A stretch of 64,000 nt of DNA from Balamuthia mandrillaris (Eukaryota > Discosea > Longamoebia > Balamuthiidae), in assembly GCA_031835245.1 (NCBI GenBank), contig JAVKOQ010000127.1, forward strand, positions 89,632 to 153,631, written 5' to 3'. Both the position numbers and the translations under genes were made by a program. Each line of letters opens with the position of its first letter. Position 1 is the first letter of the stretch. Below the pieces are notes generated by a model, which did not search any database, was not told the DNA's origin, and saw only the letters and a program-made list of their open reading frames with translations. Of the stretch, positions 1-13,581 are shown piece after piece.

Positions 1-36
1 GTCAACAAACTACGTAAAATCTCTCTTCGTATTTGC

Positions 37-711
37 TTAGAGCTCTTCATGGCTGTGCTCCTCTGCCTTCTTTCTCTTCTTTTCTTCTTTCTTTAACTTT
101 TTCAAGAGCTTTTTCTCTTTCTTTTGTTGTTTCTTAATGTAGTCATCATCGTCATCATCGTCTTCCTCCTCCTCTTCCTCCTCTTCGTCCTGCTCCTCTT
201 CGTCCCCATCCTCCTCGTTGGCCTCCTCGCTGTCTTCGTTCTCGTTGACTTCCTCTTGACCCTCGCCTTCCTCGACTACCTCGTCCTCGCCTATGTACTC
301 GTTCTCCTGGTTTTGTGGCTCTTGAGCGTTCTGTTCAGCCTGGGTTTCTTCAGCCGAAAGAATAACCGCTCCTTCCTGCTCCACGATTTCTTGGGGGAGG
401 GCGTCGTCTTGATTCTCTTGCTCCACAACCTCCACCGGTTGAGAGAGATCTGTATTTTGCTCGCCTATGGGCAGAGGAGAGGTGGGTTAATAAAAATACG
501 AAAAAGCGAGAGAAGTGGAGAGACTAGTTAAAGTACCTTGTTCTTCGCTGGCGACCGCGGAATCAGTGACAACTATGCTTCCCTCGTCATTGCTGGTGAG
601 GAGGGCTTCCGCTGGTTCCGTTGGTGGCACGACCGCGACCTCCTCAGTGTGTTCCGCCAGGCCAACGGCCAGCAGCGCCAACAATGCCAACAAAGCTGCG
701 AATATCCTCAT
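37..711 (-). CDS. Small acidic ER-luminal protein with HEEL tail
   Basis: Two exons (711-537 and 464-37) flank a 72-bp intron with GTAC donor and ATAG acceptor. The join is in phase and gives about 200 residues. Residues 1-19 are a typical signal peptide (MRIFAALLALLALLAVGLA). The middle is almost wholly Glu/Asp/Gln, and the last 30 residues are Lys/Glu-rich. The protein ends in HSHEEL, which resembles the KDEL/HDEL-type ER retrieval signal. The composition (signal peptide, acidic low-affinity calcium-binding-like body, xEEL end) recalls the C-terminal tail of calreticulin, but there is no folded calreticulin domain. ER-luminal residence is inference, and no molecular function can be assigned. 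It is divergently paired with the GTPase-vWA gene. Confidence 0.7.
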
Positions 712-1147
712 TGTGGTGGTTACAGTTGAGTGTAGTGTGACGTAGCGTGTGGTGTTGGGTCAGGAGTGTGTTGTGTTAGATTTCTTGTTCCAAACTCGGA
801 AATAAAAACAGGAAGACTTTATGGCGAAGACTGCGGGAGAAGGTGGTGACGTGGCCAATAAGGGAAAAAGTGCGAACTACTAAAACAAGCGGCCAATGCG
901 AGGGTTGCTATGAAAAATCTGTAAATCTGGCGTTCCCCGAATAGGGAAAACTCCCAAATTTCCAGCCCTACCGAAATTTCGGAAGGTTTGTATTTCTGTC
1001 GACAACAAACGGATCAGATCGAAGAGCCAAGATCTTCCAGTAACAAAAAACAAAAGCTGGCCTGCTGCTGCTTGTTGTGGTGAAAAAAGTATAAAACAAC
1101 AACTCTAACAGTTGGGTTGGTTGTTTTAAAGCCTCCTTTTGGTGTTA
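712..1147. promoter_or_regulatory. Divergent intergenic region with TATA box
   Basis: This 436-bp gap separates two divergently transcribed genes. A TATAAAA element at 1090-1096 lies 52 bp upstream of the right-hand ATG. A GTCGAC palindrome is at about 999-1004. I see no other gene. Confidence 0.45.
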
Positions 1148-2074
1148 ATGACTTCTGCGTTGATGGTTCCCAAGTTTAAAGTAGTAGTGTTGGGCGACGC
1201 GGCCACTGGCAAGTCCGCTCTGCTCTGCCGCCAACTTACCGGAGAGTTCAAACAGGACCATTCGCGTAACTTTTTTTTTTGCTCTTTCCGTCTTTTGCCC
1301 GTGTTACTGGCGTTTAATGTGTACCTCGTTTGTATAAGTAGCTACTGTTTCTGCAGAAGCATTCTCTCTTCAGTTTTCAACGAATAGAGGTCCCCTTTGC
1401 TTGGAGTGCTGGGACCTTCCGTCTTCGCTGCTGGCGGCGGAACCTTTCTGGTAATGCTGCACCTTCTTTTGTTGATGCTGCCGAGCACCTGTTGTGTCGC
1501 CTTTGCTTACCAATAGCTTATATGTGCCAGCATAAATGCAGATGCCGCCTTGATATTCTTCGACGCTTGCTCTTCGGTTTGATATGCAGAACAACGCCGT
1601 TCGTATTCCTCAGTATGGAGTATTACTCACGTACGTGCGTTAAACAGGAATGTTTCCAGTCTGTAAATCAGTGGTTTAAGTGCCTCAATAACCTGGCACC
1701 AGCTGTTCCCATTGTACTCTGTGCATCCAAGGTTCGTTTTCAGTGGTTTATTTATTTTTAGCGTTGAAGATAGGGAACTGAGCAAACCCTCCGGTTTCTC
1801 AACCATTTGGTGGGTAATAGACGGACGAACAGGACAATCGCCTTGTATTGTCCAAAATAGCAGCAGTAGAGCGGGCCTGCCACCACTCTAACATCCTTTG
1901 CTCTATGCGCCTCTCCGCTAAGACCTGCTTCAACATAGAGAAACCTTTTTTGACCTTAGCACGGAGCCTATGTGGGTATGCATACATTTCTCAACTTTGT
2001 TTCTGCTACTATTTGCTTGAAACTCTTGTGCAAACGACATCCTTTCGTTTCTTTTTGTGTTTGCTTCTCTCCCT

Positions 2075-2126
<52 letters not shown>

Positions 2127-4091
2127 TCCCCCCCCCTTTCTCTCTTTTTTTTAGTGATGTGCTTCGCCCTTTAGTGACCCATCTTTGGTGTTTGTGGAGA
2201 CACCTGCACTTGCTCCTCCTGAATGTCAGTTGGGGTAAGCAGCAAGCATCGCCATTCTTAGCTTGCTTCTGATGTTAACAGTTCGGTTTTTCTTTCTACT
2301 TTTAAAATCCTCCCTAGTTTTGCGGTAGGTGGTGCAGGTGACTGTAAAACGTTTCGCGAAAAGGTTGACAAAGGGATAGCTCCCTCTCCTGCTGACGTTA
2401 CTTACGAGGGAATGTTTGCAGAGTACTTTTTCGATGCATTGACAGTAACCTCCAGCCACCAGCAACACTTGTTTCATCCCAAGTATGAGCGAGCGATGGC
2501 ATCTGACCCCTTGACAGAATCACGCGAAACAGAGTACTTCCTTTCCGTGGGTTTGGGATCTGATATGGACGCAAGGGACTTTTCTCGCTTTCCTCTGAAT
2601 GCTGTGCTTGTCCTAGAGTATGTTAGGTATTGGAGTTGCTCTAAGTCATTATTAACATGCCTGAAGTATATCAGGATCGATGGCATGTGGATTCTATGAA
2701 TCAAACTCTCGTTCAAAATTTAGTATTGCGATTGAAGCTATAATATCCATGATGGCTCAACTCAGAGCTGATGACAATCTCGGCATCGTTCTCTTCAATC
2801 ACCAAGCCACTGTGTTGGAACCCATTTCTCCGCTTAATACAAAAAGCTTGGAAAAATTGCAAAGTGTTCTGCTGAAACTGTCTGCTTGGTAACCATATCT
2901 CTCTTACGTAAAAGATATTTGTTCCTTGCTTCTCATGTCATGTTCTTCTATTCTGAAAGTGGAGGGACGAGCATGGAGGCTGGACTTGCATTGGCAACGG
3001 ACATGATGAGTGCATGGGGACCTAGCATAGATGCAGAAAACAGAATTATATTCCTTACTGATGCCCTTCCTTCTCAATCGGAAGAGTTAGCCTTGATTAG
3101 AACGCTGGAGACCAATGCCATGGCTCATATTTTTGCTTCAGTATTGGGAGTTGGAGTAGACTTCAATACCCCTCTCGTAGAGCAACTGACGAAAGTGCGT
3201 GGAGCAAACTACTTCTCCGTTCATAACTCTAAGGACTTCAAACGTACGGCTTGTTTCGTCTTGCCTTCTACCACTTGTTCTTGTTTCATGTTTTTAATGA
3301 CTTCAAACCGCGTTTTGTTTAACAAATAACCAGAGCGAATGGAGCAAGGCTTTAATGACATGGTTACTCCACTTCTCTTTGACCTTCAGATGAACTTTGC
3401 GTCTGATGTCTTCGACCTAATAGAAGTATATGGTTCGCCCAACTATGACGTTTGTACCTCCACCATCATGAAAGTGGCTACTCTGTTTTCCTCCCAGAGC
3501 AACGCAGATGGCCACACTAAAGGAGGCGTAATTCTGCTCAAGCTCCGAGCAAAGGAGCAACGAGTTTACGAAACCTCAGCTCATTGTTCCTTGCAAGTTA
3601 GCTATTCCACCAAAGATGGAACGCAGACACAGTTGCCTGCCACTGTCATCACCTTCGGAGCAGAACATTGTGGGATAGACTCTAAGACGCCAGCATCCTC
3701 CTATAATTCTTTTTCCCTCTCCCGCTTTGAATCAACAAGCGTTCGTAAAGCAGTGTTGCTCGCTCGTTATGTGACTTGTCTTCGCCGCTGGTTCACCGCT
3801 TCGCAATCATCGGGGCACGCAGCAAAAGCAGACACGGGGAGGGAGGGAGAGGACCAACCACAGAGCTCCAATTGGCGGATAACGCAGCTCCCACAATTCA
3901 CACGCTACTTTGAGGAAGAAGCAGAGCTCATCGGTGATCCTACGTTGCAACAAGAGGTTGCTATCCTTCATAAGCTTCAACAGGAGTTCACCAGCCAGCA
4001 CAGCACCTACGAAGACCTGATGAGCCGATACATGGCAGAGCTAGTTGCTGCCGCCTCCCTCCCTTTGCCTGATGATGACGACGAGTTATGA
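1148..4091 (+). CDS. Rab-like GTPase fused to a von Willebrand A domain protein
   Basis: This is a multi-exon gene. Exon 1 (1148-1265) encodes a P-loop, GDAATGKS. Later exons give a degenerate switch II (ECWDLP), a G4-like ASK at about 1732 and a G5-like SAKT near 1918, so this is a complete if divergent Rab/Ras fold. A (CT)n intron follows. The frame then continues through DPSLVFVETPALAPP into a family block (FAVGGAGD, then TYEGMFAEYFFDAL) and a vWA domain. The MIDAS motif DISGSM is at about 2667-2683, with GGTSMEAG near 2960 and FLTDA near 3055. The last exon (from about 3337) carries the post-vWA beta domain and an acidic end. All joins checked from the G5 exon onward keep phase. One junction, after ASK near 1734, is not resolved. 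The vWA half matches a family of secreted or cytosolic vWA proteins of unknown role. No signal peptide is seen. Confidence 0.75.
2081..2117 (+). repeat. (CT)n microsatellite in an intron of the GTPase-vWA gene
   Basis: About 18 CT units lie on the coding strand, upstream of the CCCTTTAG acceptor at about 2179. Confidence 0.9.
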
Positions 4092-4372
4092 TACAGTAGA
4101 GAGATACTTGATAGGCTTGTAGATAGATAACATTTCAAATCCTCCATGTTCTGTTTATTGTGCTTCCTTGTTCTTCTTTGTTGTATGAAAACATACAACA
4201 TACGCGGATGGCCTTATCTGCAATGAGCAAGAAGAACTCCACATTCTTCAAGCCCAAGAATCAAGCCACGCGCATCCATCTACAAACAAGCTTCTGTACA
4301 AAAATGAATCACCCAAGGGAAGAGAGGAGGAGCCCTTCCAGCGCAGGGCAGTCTTGCTGCTTTCAGCCAAGT

Positions 4373-5002
4373 CTAAAATTGAATTTCTTGAAGGAGAGTG
4401 TCAACGTGGAAGCCGGTGGACAGGTCCATGTAGGTTGGCATGGCATTTTCTTGCGTTGTTGGCTGTGAGCAAACGTGCTCCAATTGCTCTTTGTTGCTGG
4501 TTTTCTCTGCGAGTTGCTTCCGCAGCTCTGCAATCTCTTCCAGGAGTGTGAAGATCATTCTATCGCGTTTGTCTGTTTCGATTTCGTAGAGAGCGCGCTC
4601 ACTCTCGATTGAGCTGTTGTTCGCCTTCAGGCTTTGGATTTCTGTTTGTACTGGGTATGAGACCAAAATAAAGGAGAGAAAGCAGACGAAGCGCCACGAA
4701 CCTCTTTTTAAATCCTCACAAGTGACTTGCAGGCTTTTTATGCGAGCAGACGCAGCAGACTCTTGCGCCAAAGTTATCCTTCGCTTTTGTGGCTTGGAGG
4801 GAGCCACAGTACTCTTTTTTACCAGCGTACAAAGAAGAAGAGGCATAAGAGAGGCTTCTTGAGAACAAAATAGGGGAAAGAAAGGTACCTTTTTCTTTGT
4901 GGAGAGCTTGCCCAAAGGAGCTCTCTTGGAAGGAGAGGGGGCTCTGCTGGCCACCAACCGGTTCTCCACATTCTCTTTATCGACCCAAACCACTTGTGCC
5001 AT
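4373..5002 (-). CDS. KEN-box coiled-coil protein with securin-like N-terminus
   Basis: The gene starts at 5002 with MAQVVWVDKENVENR. A KEN box lies at residues 9-11 and an RxxL destruction-box candidate (RAPL) at 27-30. Vertebrate securin starts in a very similar way, with a VDKEN motif directly after the initiator region. The frame stays open to 4373, but probable introns are visible: donor GTACCT after STKKK near 4889, and a GTTCGT donor near 4706. The real protein is therefore shorter than 209 residues. The C-terminal half is a predicted coiled coil (SIESERALYEIE through RKQLAEK), followed by a short conserved-looking tail. Two E2F-like sites lie 155-205 bp upstream. An APC/C-substrate role is inference. 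Alternatives are a shugoshin-, geminin- or kinetochore-type coiled-coil protein. Confidence 0.6.
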   Translation of the reverse strand: MAQVVWVDKENVENRLVASRAPSPSKRAPLGKLSTKKKVPFFPLFCSQEASLMPLLLCTLVKKSTVAPSKPQKRRITLAQESAASARIKSLQVTCEDLKRGSWRFVCFLSFILVSYPVQTEIQSLKANNSSIESERALYEIETDKRDRMIFTLLEEIAELRKQLAEKTSNKEQLEHVCSQPTTQENAMPTYMDLSTGFHVDTLLQEIQF

Positions 5003-5156
5003 GTTTTTTTAAGACAGATTAAAATCCTTTAGAGCAGCGGTTGCTTCACCAGTTCTTCACTCTCCTTTGCCGTCTGTTTCCTCTTCTTGTTGCTGGTAAC
5101 CCAGTACCACCCTCCGCCAGCAGGGTTTATCCGTTTGGTGGGGTGGGTTCCTTACT

Positions 5157-5206
5157 TTGCCGCCAAAATTTGTGTATAACGAACGCTCAAATTTTTTGGC
5201 GGGAAA
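5157..5206. promoter_or_regulatory. Paired E2F-like sites
   Basis: GCCGCCAAAA at about 5159-5168 and TTTTTTGGCGGGAAAC at 5192-5206 form an inverted pair of E2F/DP-type sites. They lie upstream of the KEN-box gene, which starts at 5002 on the minus strand. Confidence 0.55.
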
Positions 5207-5684
5207 CTTTTGTTTTCCAAAAATTTCCAGGAACTACCACCACAAGGAAGAGACGGCCGCGATATCTCCTACCAATATATTGGTCGGTCGAGTAGACACC
5301 GCACCATTTTGTCGTTATGTTTGGGGGGACTCGGTGTAGTGCGGGGAGAGCTCTTGCTGTTGTTGCCAAGCGGCTGGATCACCACTGCCTAGAAAGTTGG
5401 AGCTATTACTTGGTCACCTACGAACGACCCGGGCCAGGTGAAGGGAATGGGTGCTGCACCGCCCTGAGCGAATAGCTAAGGTTGCCGAAACGCAGTGACG
5501 CACAACCGTATGCTCACATTGTGCGCAGGTAACTTCGCTCGGCCCTTTTCAGAAATAGTATCTGAAGCTGCAAAGGGAACACCTCCTCGGCCCATTCTCC
5601 TTTTTCTATGCTATTAATTAAAGCGGAAAACAACAACAGAAAACGTGAAACCCGCTCTCACAAGCAGCTTACACACACACTGGC
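5207..5684. other. GC-rich intergenic block, possible structured RNA
   Basis: No convincing protein frame is present. From about 5340 to 5605 the sequence is GC-rich, with short self-complementary arms such as GGTTG/CAACC near 5478-5508 and TTCAGA/TCTGAA near 5548-5567, ending at a T5 run near 5602. It may be an RNA polymerase III transcript. I could not match it to SRP, RNase P/MRP, U-snRNA or U3 signatures, so the class is open. Confidence 0.25.
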
Positions 5685-8377
<2,693 letters not shown>

Positions 8378-8476
8378 CCTGATCAGATAATAGGAAAGAT
8401 ATCATCGGGGTCAAAGTATAAACGAATATAGCTGCTGATCAGTGGCAATCTTGGGTTTTATCATATTTTTTTTGTT

Positions 8477-11300
8477 TCAGAAAATGAATCTCTGAAACTT
8501 TTTATACAGGCCCCAGCCTCCTTCTTCTGAAGTAAAACAGACTGTAGGAGGGGATGAGTTTCGTGCCCTGGCCTCATCTTTTGCGCTACTGCTCCTATTT
8601 ACAAGCTCCAGCAGCTTGCGCACTTCGGCTTCGTCCACATCTTCCACTTTGTCGCTATCTTCAATGTCTCCCGCTGTAGCACCAATGCTGGTGCCGCCAT
8701 CGCAAGAGGGTGGCAGGTACTCTTCTCTTCCTTCTTCTTCGTATTCATTTTCTTCCTCTTCCTCTTCCTGTATAATTAGTTCGGGGGGGAGCAGGCTAGA
8801 GTCATCAGGATAAGCATCACCATCATCGCCGCCACCATAACCTTCCTCGTAATCCTCACTGCTGACAGGGGGTTGATCTTGCTCAGTGCTTGGGTTCAAA
8901 GGTATTTCTCCTCTTCTTCGCTTCGGTGACTGTATCTGCTTATCATTTCTTGTACTATCGTCCTCAGAAGGCCTCCTGCCTGTTGTCAGTGGTGCGCTTC
9001 CTCGAGGCGATGCTGCTGGTGGCCGTATTGGATCCACTGTGGCGTTTGGTGCTGAGCTGTCTTCATGCTGGCCAACATCTTGACGATGACAGGAGAGAGT
9101 AAGGCCAGAGCGCAGAGCTTCGGAAGGGGTTGGGGAGAGAGGAGGAGTAACCACAGAGAGAGACGCTGCTTCTTCTTTTTCCGCCTGGTGTTGCTTCTGT
9201 TGGGCCTGCCATGTCAATAACTCATCAGCAGAGGGCGGCGCTGGCTGCGGGGGTTGCAGAAGGTATGAGGCAGACCCTAATGATGGAGAAGAGATGGAAG
9301 TGAAAGTATCGGGTGGTTGGCCCCGAGAAAGAGGCAACGGAAGAGGCATTGAACGCGACTTGTGAACTGTATCTATGCGGCTGGGTCTTCGTTTGTCTAG
9401 CATCATGCCAGCGTTGTTAAAATTAGAACGAGCATCCGCTCGTTCTCCTGCTAACATTTCATAGCGCAGTCTCTTTAGCCCTCTTCTTTCGCTCTCAGTC
9501 AGGAGTTGGATAGGAGCCGCATCGTGTTGCTGCTGCTGGTGGTGTTGTTGGAAATGTTTGGAACTTTTTCGGTCATCGGGCCACCGGCGAGGATCCTCCT
9601 CTTCCTCTTCTTCCTCTTCGCCAGCCTCGCCCTTAACGCCAGGAGAGTCTTCCAGCTCAAAGAGGCTACAGGTTGCGGTGGCAGTAGTGGAAGCGACGGG
9701 ACCACTTGCTGGCGGCAATGATGACAGAGGCAAAGAAGGCGCACCGGAAGGCATAGGAGGCAAGTAGCGCTGGGATGGCGGATGTGGTGGTCGAGAGCGT
9801 GGCGGTGATAACGATGGTTGTTGCAGTGGCGGAGATGAAGATGCTACAGAATAGGATTGTGGCTTCCCCATCCGTCCAGATGAGCTACCGAAACTATTAT
9901 CGCCGTCAGCAGCACGCTGTCGAAATTGGGACTGGATGTCGGTGAAAGAAGTCATCATCATCGTGCTGTTGGGATTGAAGTTGTTAGCAGCCGTGGTGGC
10001 CATGGGAGAGGAGCGTGACGGATAGGAAGAAGGGGAAGGAGATGAATAAGTGGGAGAGCTGAGTCTTGCTGATGATGTTGCAACAAAGGAAGAGGATCTA
10101 ATTTCGGGAAGGCAACTGGTAGAGCTGTTCAACCTTCTGCCTTCCTCGTTTGGGTGAATGGGGCGGAATTGATAATTGCTGGCGGCATGTGGGGAGGAGG
10201 ACGGCGAGGAGGCTGCAGAATAAGTGTCTGAAGAAAAAGAAGATGGTTTTGCGGAGGAGGCACGGCGTGGTGGCGGCGACGCTACCACTGTTGTTGTAGA
10301 GGGTGGCGGAGGCGTTGAGCTGGTACCAGGAGTGTTGCTAAAGGCATAAAGGGTGGGGTGTGGATGCAACGAGGAATAAAAGGCAGAGATAGTGTCCATC
10401 GAGGAAGAATAGGCTGTGGTAGTTGTGGCAGGCTGCGAACGTTCACTTCCTCCTCCATAGTCTAACTGTTTGTCAGACAAGCTTGAAACTCTTCGTGTTT
10501 GAGGCGGTGGCAGGCTTGTTGTCTGATTGCTAAACGTGGAGTTTATGGAGAGAGGGGGCATGGACGAACTGGGAGTGCGTTCACGTGTTGTGGAGGTGGC
10601 TGGTTGTGGCAGTGATGAGCGACTGTAAGAGCTCATCTCGCTGCCAACAATGTTGTTGGGGCTGTTGGCAGAGGCGACAGAGTAAGGTAACTTCGAAAAG
10701 GTGGAGGAGGAAGAGGCATTGCAGAAGTAGTTATTGGCGGTCTTGTCAGGCAACGGCAACGGGGTATATTGGCGAGAGTAAGGCGTGTTAGAGGGATATG
10801 ACGAAGAGGAGGAGTTAATATTCGTGGTAGCAGGAGGCGGAAAGGAAGTTCTAGAGACCGTGGTGTAAGGGCTGCTGGTATTGTTAAGGGTGGTGTGGTG
10901 GGTGGCGTAATGGTTGTGGTGGTAGTTGTGGTTTTGGTGGGATCGGTAGTTATGAGTGGCTGGCTGGGCGGCCGGCAGCATCATTCTTTGGTGAGGCAGT
11001 AGTGTGGCAGGATAACCAATGGAAGAATAGGCCGATCCTCCTCCTAACTGTGCCATTGGGATGGAACCCGATAGTGAGATTCCATCCCTGACCTTGAGGT
11101 GTTTGTAGTGATGCTCTGTGTTTTCTTTGGTGCCCTTCTTGCAGCATTTCCTCTCGGGAAATGCCTGCTTGACCATTCTCCCAAAGGCAGCTGGGGACGT
11201 CACCCGCAATCCTGTTTGCTGGCACCATTGCAGATAGTAGGTGTAGACCTGGTTCTTTTCGATGGTGGCGTCTTTCTTGATCTCAAAGGAAAGTTGCAAC
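8477..11300 (-). CDS. RFX-domain transcription factor (5' end unresolved)
   Basis: A long exon of about 940 codons starts at a TAG acceptor near 11301. The first 80 residues hold an RFX-type winged-helix DNA-binding domain: EKNQVYTYYLQWCQQTG, SPAAFGRMVKQAFPE, then a GTKENTEHHYKHLKVRDG end that matches the Y-H-Y wing of the family. The rest is low complexity (Ser/Pro/Thr/Asn, poly-acidic runs, His/Gln runs) with one conserved-looking patch, LLTESERRGLKRLRYEMLAG. The C-terminus is acidic then short hydrophobic. No in-frame ATG precedes the RFX domain in this exon, so the first exon or exons lie upstream (11300-11650, with a CT-rich intron) and were not resolved. RFX proteins bind X-box DNA; targets here are unknown. 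Confidence 0.75.
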
Positions 11301-12987
11301 CTATTTTTGAACAACAAAAAATAAAACCATTCATGTTAACTTGTAGGTGAATTACCTTCCGGCTATAAATTACTGCTGGTGGAACGACAACCAAGTGCTA
11401 GAAATGAGAGACGATGAAGACAACAAACACTAAACGAACCAAAGAAATGAATGGGGAAAGGACGGAAGAAGAAACGCAAGAAGGTAACAACAGAAAGTGA
11501 AGAGAGAGAGAGAGAGAGAGAGAGAAACAAAAAACAAGAAGAAACAGAGCCAGTCCAAACAAAGGAGACGTCATACCAAGATATAACAGCATTTCTGTAG
11601 TCCATCACTGGAGTTGGCTTTTACATCAGTTGTTGTTGTAGGTTCTGCTATCTGGGATAATGTCGGGCTGCTTAAGCAACACAACCAGTGCGGTCCCTCA
11701 CCACTTCAAGGAAAGAAAAATAGAAAACAGAAAAGAGGGGGAAGAAAAATAAAAAAAACGGAAGAACCCGCTGGGATGGCAGGTCTTCTTCAAAATGAGG
11801 GATCCTTCTCTTCGTTTTCTTTTTTTTTTGTTCCAAGCTTTGGATAGGGCTTGTCAATGCAGACTCCGAGAGGGAGAAAAGGAAGAAGGAAACAGTCAAA
11901 AAAACACAAAAACCAGAAAACAAAAGCGTTTTTTTTTCAGAACTATGGATGATGATTACTGCCCCGTAAAATAAAGTAACGTGCGGCATGTTTTCCCATA
12001 TTCCTGCCTAGTTTACACGAACTCGAAGTATACCTTATTAGGGGTGAATTATGACATTTTAAGAATGTTAAATCCTAGAGTTGGCTCCTCCTTTCCGTTG
12101 ATTCGGGTTGTATTTTCTTCGTTTTTTCCACCGCTCCCATACGAATTTCGGTTCGACTCCATATTTGCGTTTCCAAGGTTCCGCATTTATTCCTGATTAC
12201 TCCTTATTTAGTTATCCGATTCATTTGATCAAAGATTGCCTACCATAATTGATCAATTCGGTATCCATGGCTACCGTTCGAAACCCCACAAACCCGAACA
12301 GTCTCTGCGTTGACCGGTGTCTCGGGGGGAGAACAACAACGGCTGATCCTTTGCCAAACAGCTTGCCAAACAGGAAAATTTTTTGTTTTTGCGCAATTCA
12401 ACACACATGGGGGGTTGGATAAGCCATTCAGTCACAAAGGGAACACACCCCATCACCGTGGGATAAAGGTGAAACAGAAAACCGAGTGCTCCAATGGTCT
12501 CGTGCCTTTCAAAGTGGAGTGCAACAACGACGAAAGTCACGCGCTACTCCCTGTCTGTTTCTCCATCATGAAAACAAAGGCACAATGTGACAAGCAACAA
12601 TAAGCAAAAGAACAAAACGGACAAGTGGTCGAGGGGCGTTGTGGCCCTCGAGAAACGTACATCTTGTTTTTTCCAAAGTCCGAAGGAAGAGATAAATCGA
12701 AAGGTCAGCTGCTGCACATGAGCTTTGTAAGCCAACGAAAGCTCGGGTTGGTTTGCTCTAAAGTCTCCACAAGCCAGTACACTTCAGGACCATAGGGATA
12801 ACAGAAGAACACCTCAAATCATGCATTTCATAATTAGCCAAAAATGGGTGGTGGGGAGGGGGAGCGTTACACTCCTTTCTTTTCTGAGACAACAACACAA
12901 AAGAAGGACCAAACGTAGTGAAACGCGGGCACTGACCTTCTGTTTTCTTTCCTGACCTGGGGAGTTCCCACAGTTTGAACAAAAGGC
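11301..12987. other. No confident gene; 5' exons of the RFX gene may lie here
   Basis: The left part contains an (AG)n tract at about 11505-11523 and a GTATGA donor near 11578, consistent with a minus-strand intron of the RFX gene. From 11650 to 12980 there are only short frames with poor coding character and poly-A/T runs. Confidence 0.4.
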
Positions 12988-13286
12988 ATGAACAAAGAAA
13001 AAGAAAGTGAGGAGGTATCGGGTTGGGTGGTGTTGATGTGGGCCTTTCACTTTCTCTGCATGTCAGTAAGAAGAGGTTTGTGATCACAGCAAAGAAAACC
13101 TTTTCAACTATTTGCTTATTCTCTTTTCATTCCCCTCTCTGTTCATCTTTCTGTCCCTCCTTGAATCAGGCGGAACCGAGTTCAACCAACAAGAACGACG
13201 CTGCGGCCAGTACCGTTCCAAAGCAGGTGATGAACCTCAACGGAGCAAAGCGCACAGGAAGTGGCTCTGCAGCGAACGTGATCTAG
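12988..13286 (+). CDS. Possible 64-residue two-exon protein
   Basis: The ATG at 12988 opens a 26-codon exon ending at a GTAAGA donor (13066). A T-rich intron ends in TTGAATCAG at 13169, and a 39-codon second exon stops at 13286. The phases match. The predicted protein is small and polar (AEPSSTNKNDAAAS, then NLNGAKRTGSGS), with no known domain. Splice signals are the only support, and this could be an untranslated leader or a chance frame. Confidence 0.25.
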
Positions 13287-13422
13287 GCAGCAATGAGCAG
13301 CAACGTATCAAACTCATCTCCCCTTTCCCTTGTTATTTTTTTTAACTACAATAAAATTAAAATTTTTATTGCACCAATAATAATTTTCTGATAATTATCA
13401 ACGATAATCAAACGGAGCAGCA

Positions 13423-13581
13423 TGACGTCAGCAGTGGCTTCCCAAAAAGGAACTCATCATATTATTTTTCAAACCCGTATCATAAAGTTTTTCAAATAAA
13501 AACGGCGGATATCCGACCGAATATCCGCGGATATACGGTACGGATATATCCGGCGGGATATCCGAAGCGGATATCCCGCCG
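13423..13581. promoter_or_regulatory. CRE site and GGATATCC-type palindrome cluster
   Basis: A perfect TGACGTCA lies at 13423-13430. From 13505 to 13581 there are about seven closely packed GGATAT/ATATCC words, some forming full palindromes such as CGGATATCCG, in alternating orientation. It lies upstream of the ABC transporter region. Confidence 0.45.

Noticed and set aside
4062-4091. C-terminal PDDDDEL of the GTPase-vWA protein as an ER retrieval signal
   Set aside because: The protein has no signal peptide and begins with a cytosolic GTPase fold, so a DEL end is most likely chance within an acidic tail.
5340-5610. SRP RNA or RNase P RNA at the GC-rich block
   Set aside because: Some short words and the 3' CGGCCCATT end recall these RNAs, but the SRP helix 8 loop and the RNase P CR-I/CR-V pairing could not be found.
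12310-12603. A 97-codon plus-strand frame near 12.4 kb
   Set aside because: It has no domain, an unusual composition and no splice context; a minus-strand frame over the same DNA is equally open.
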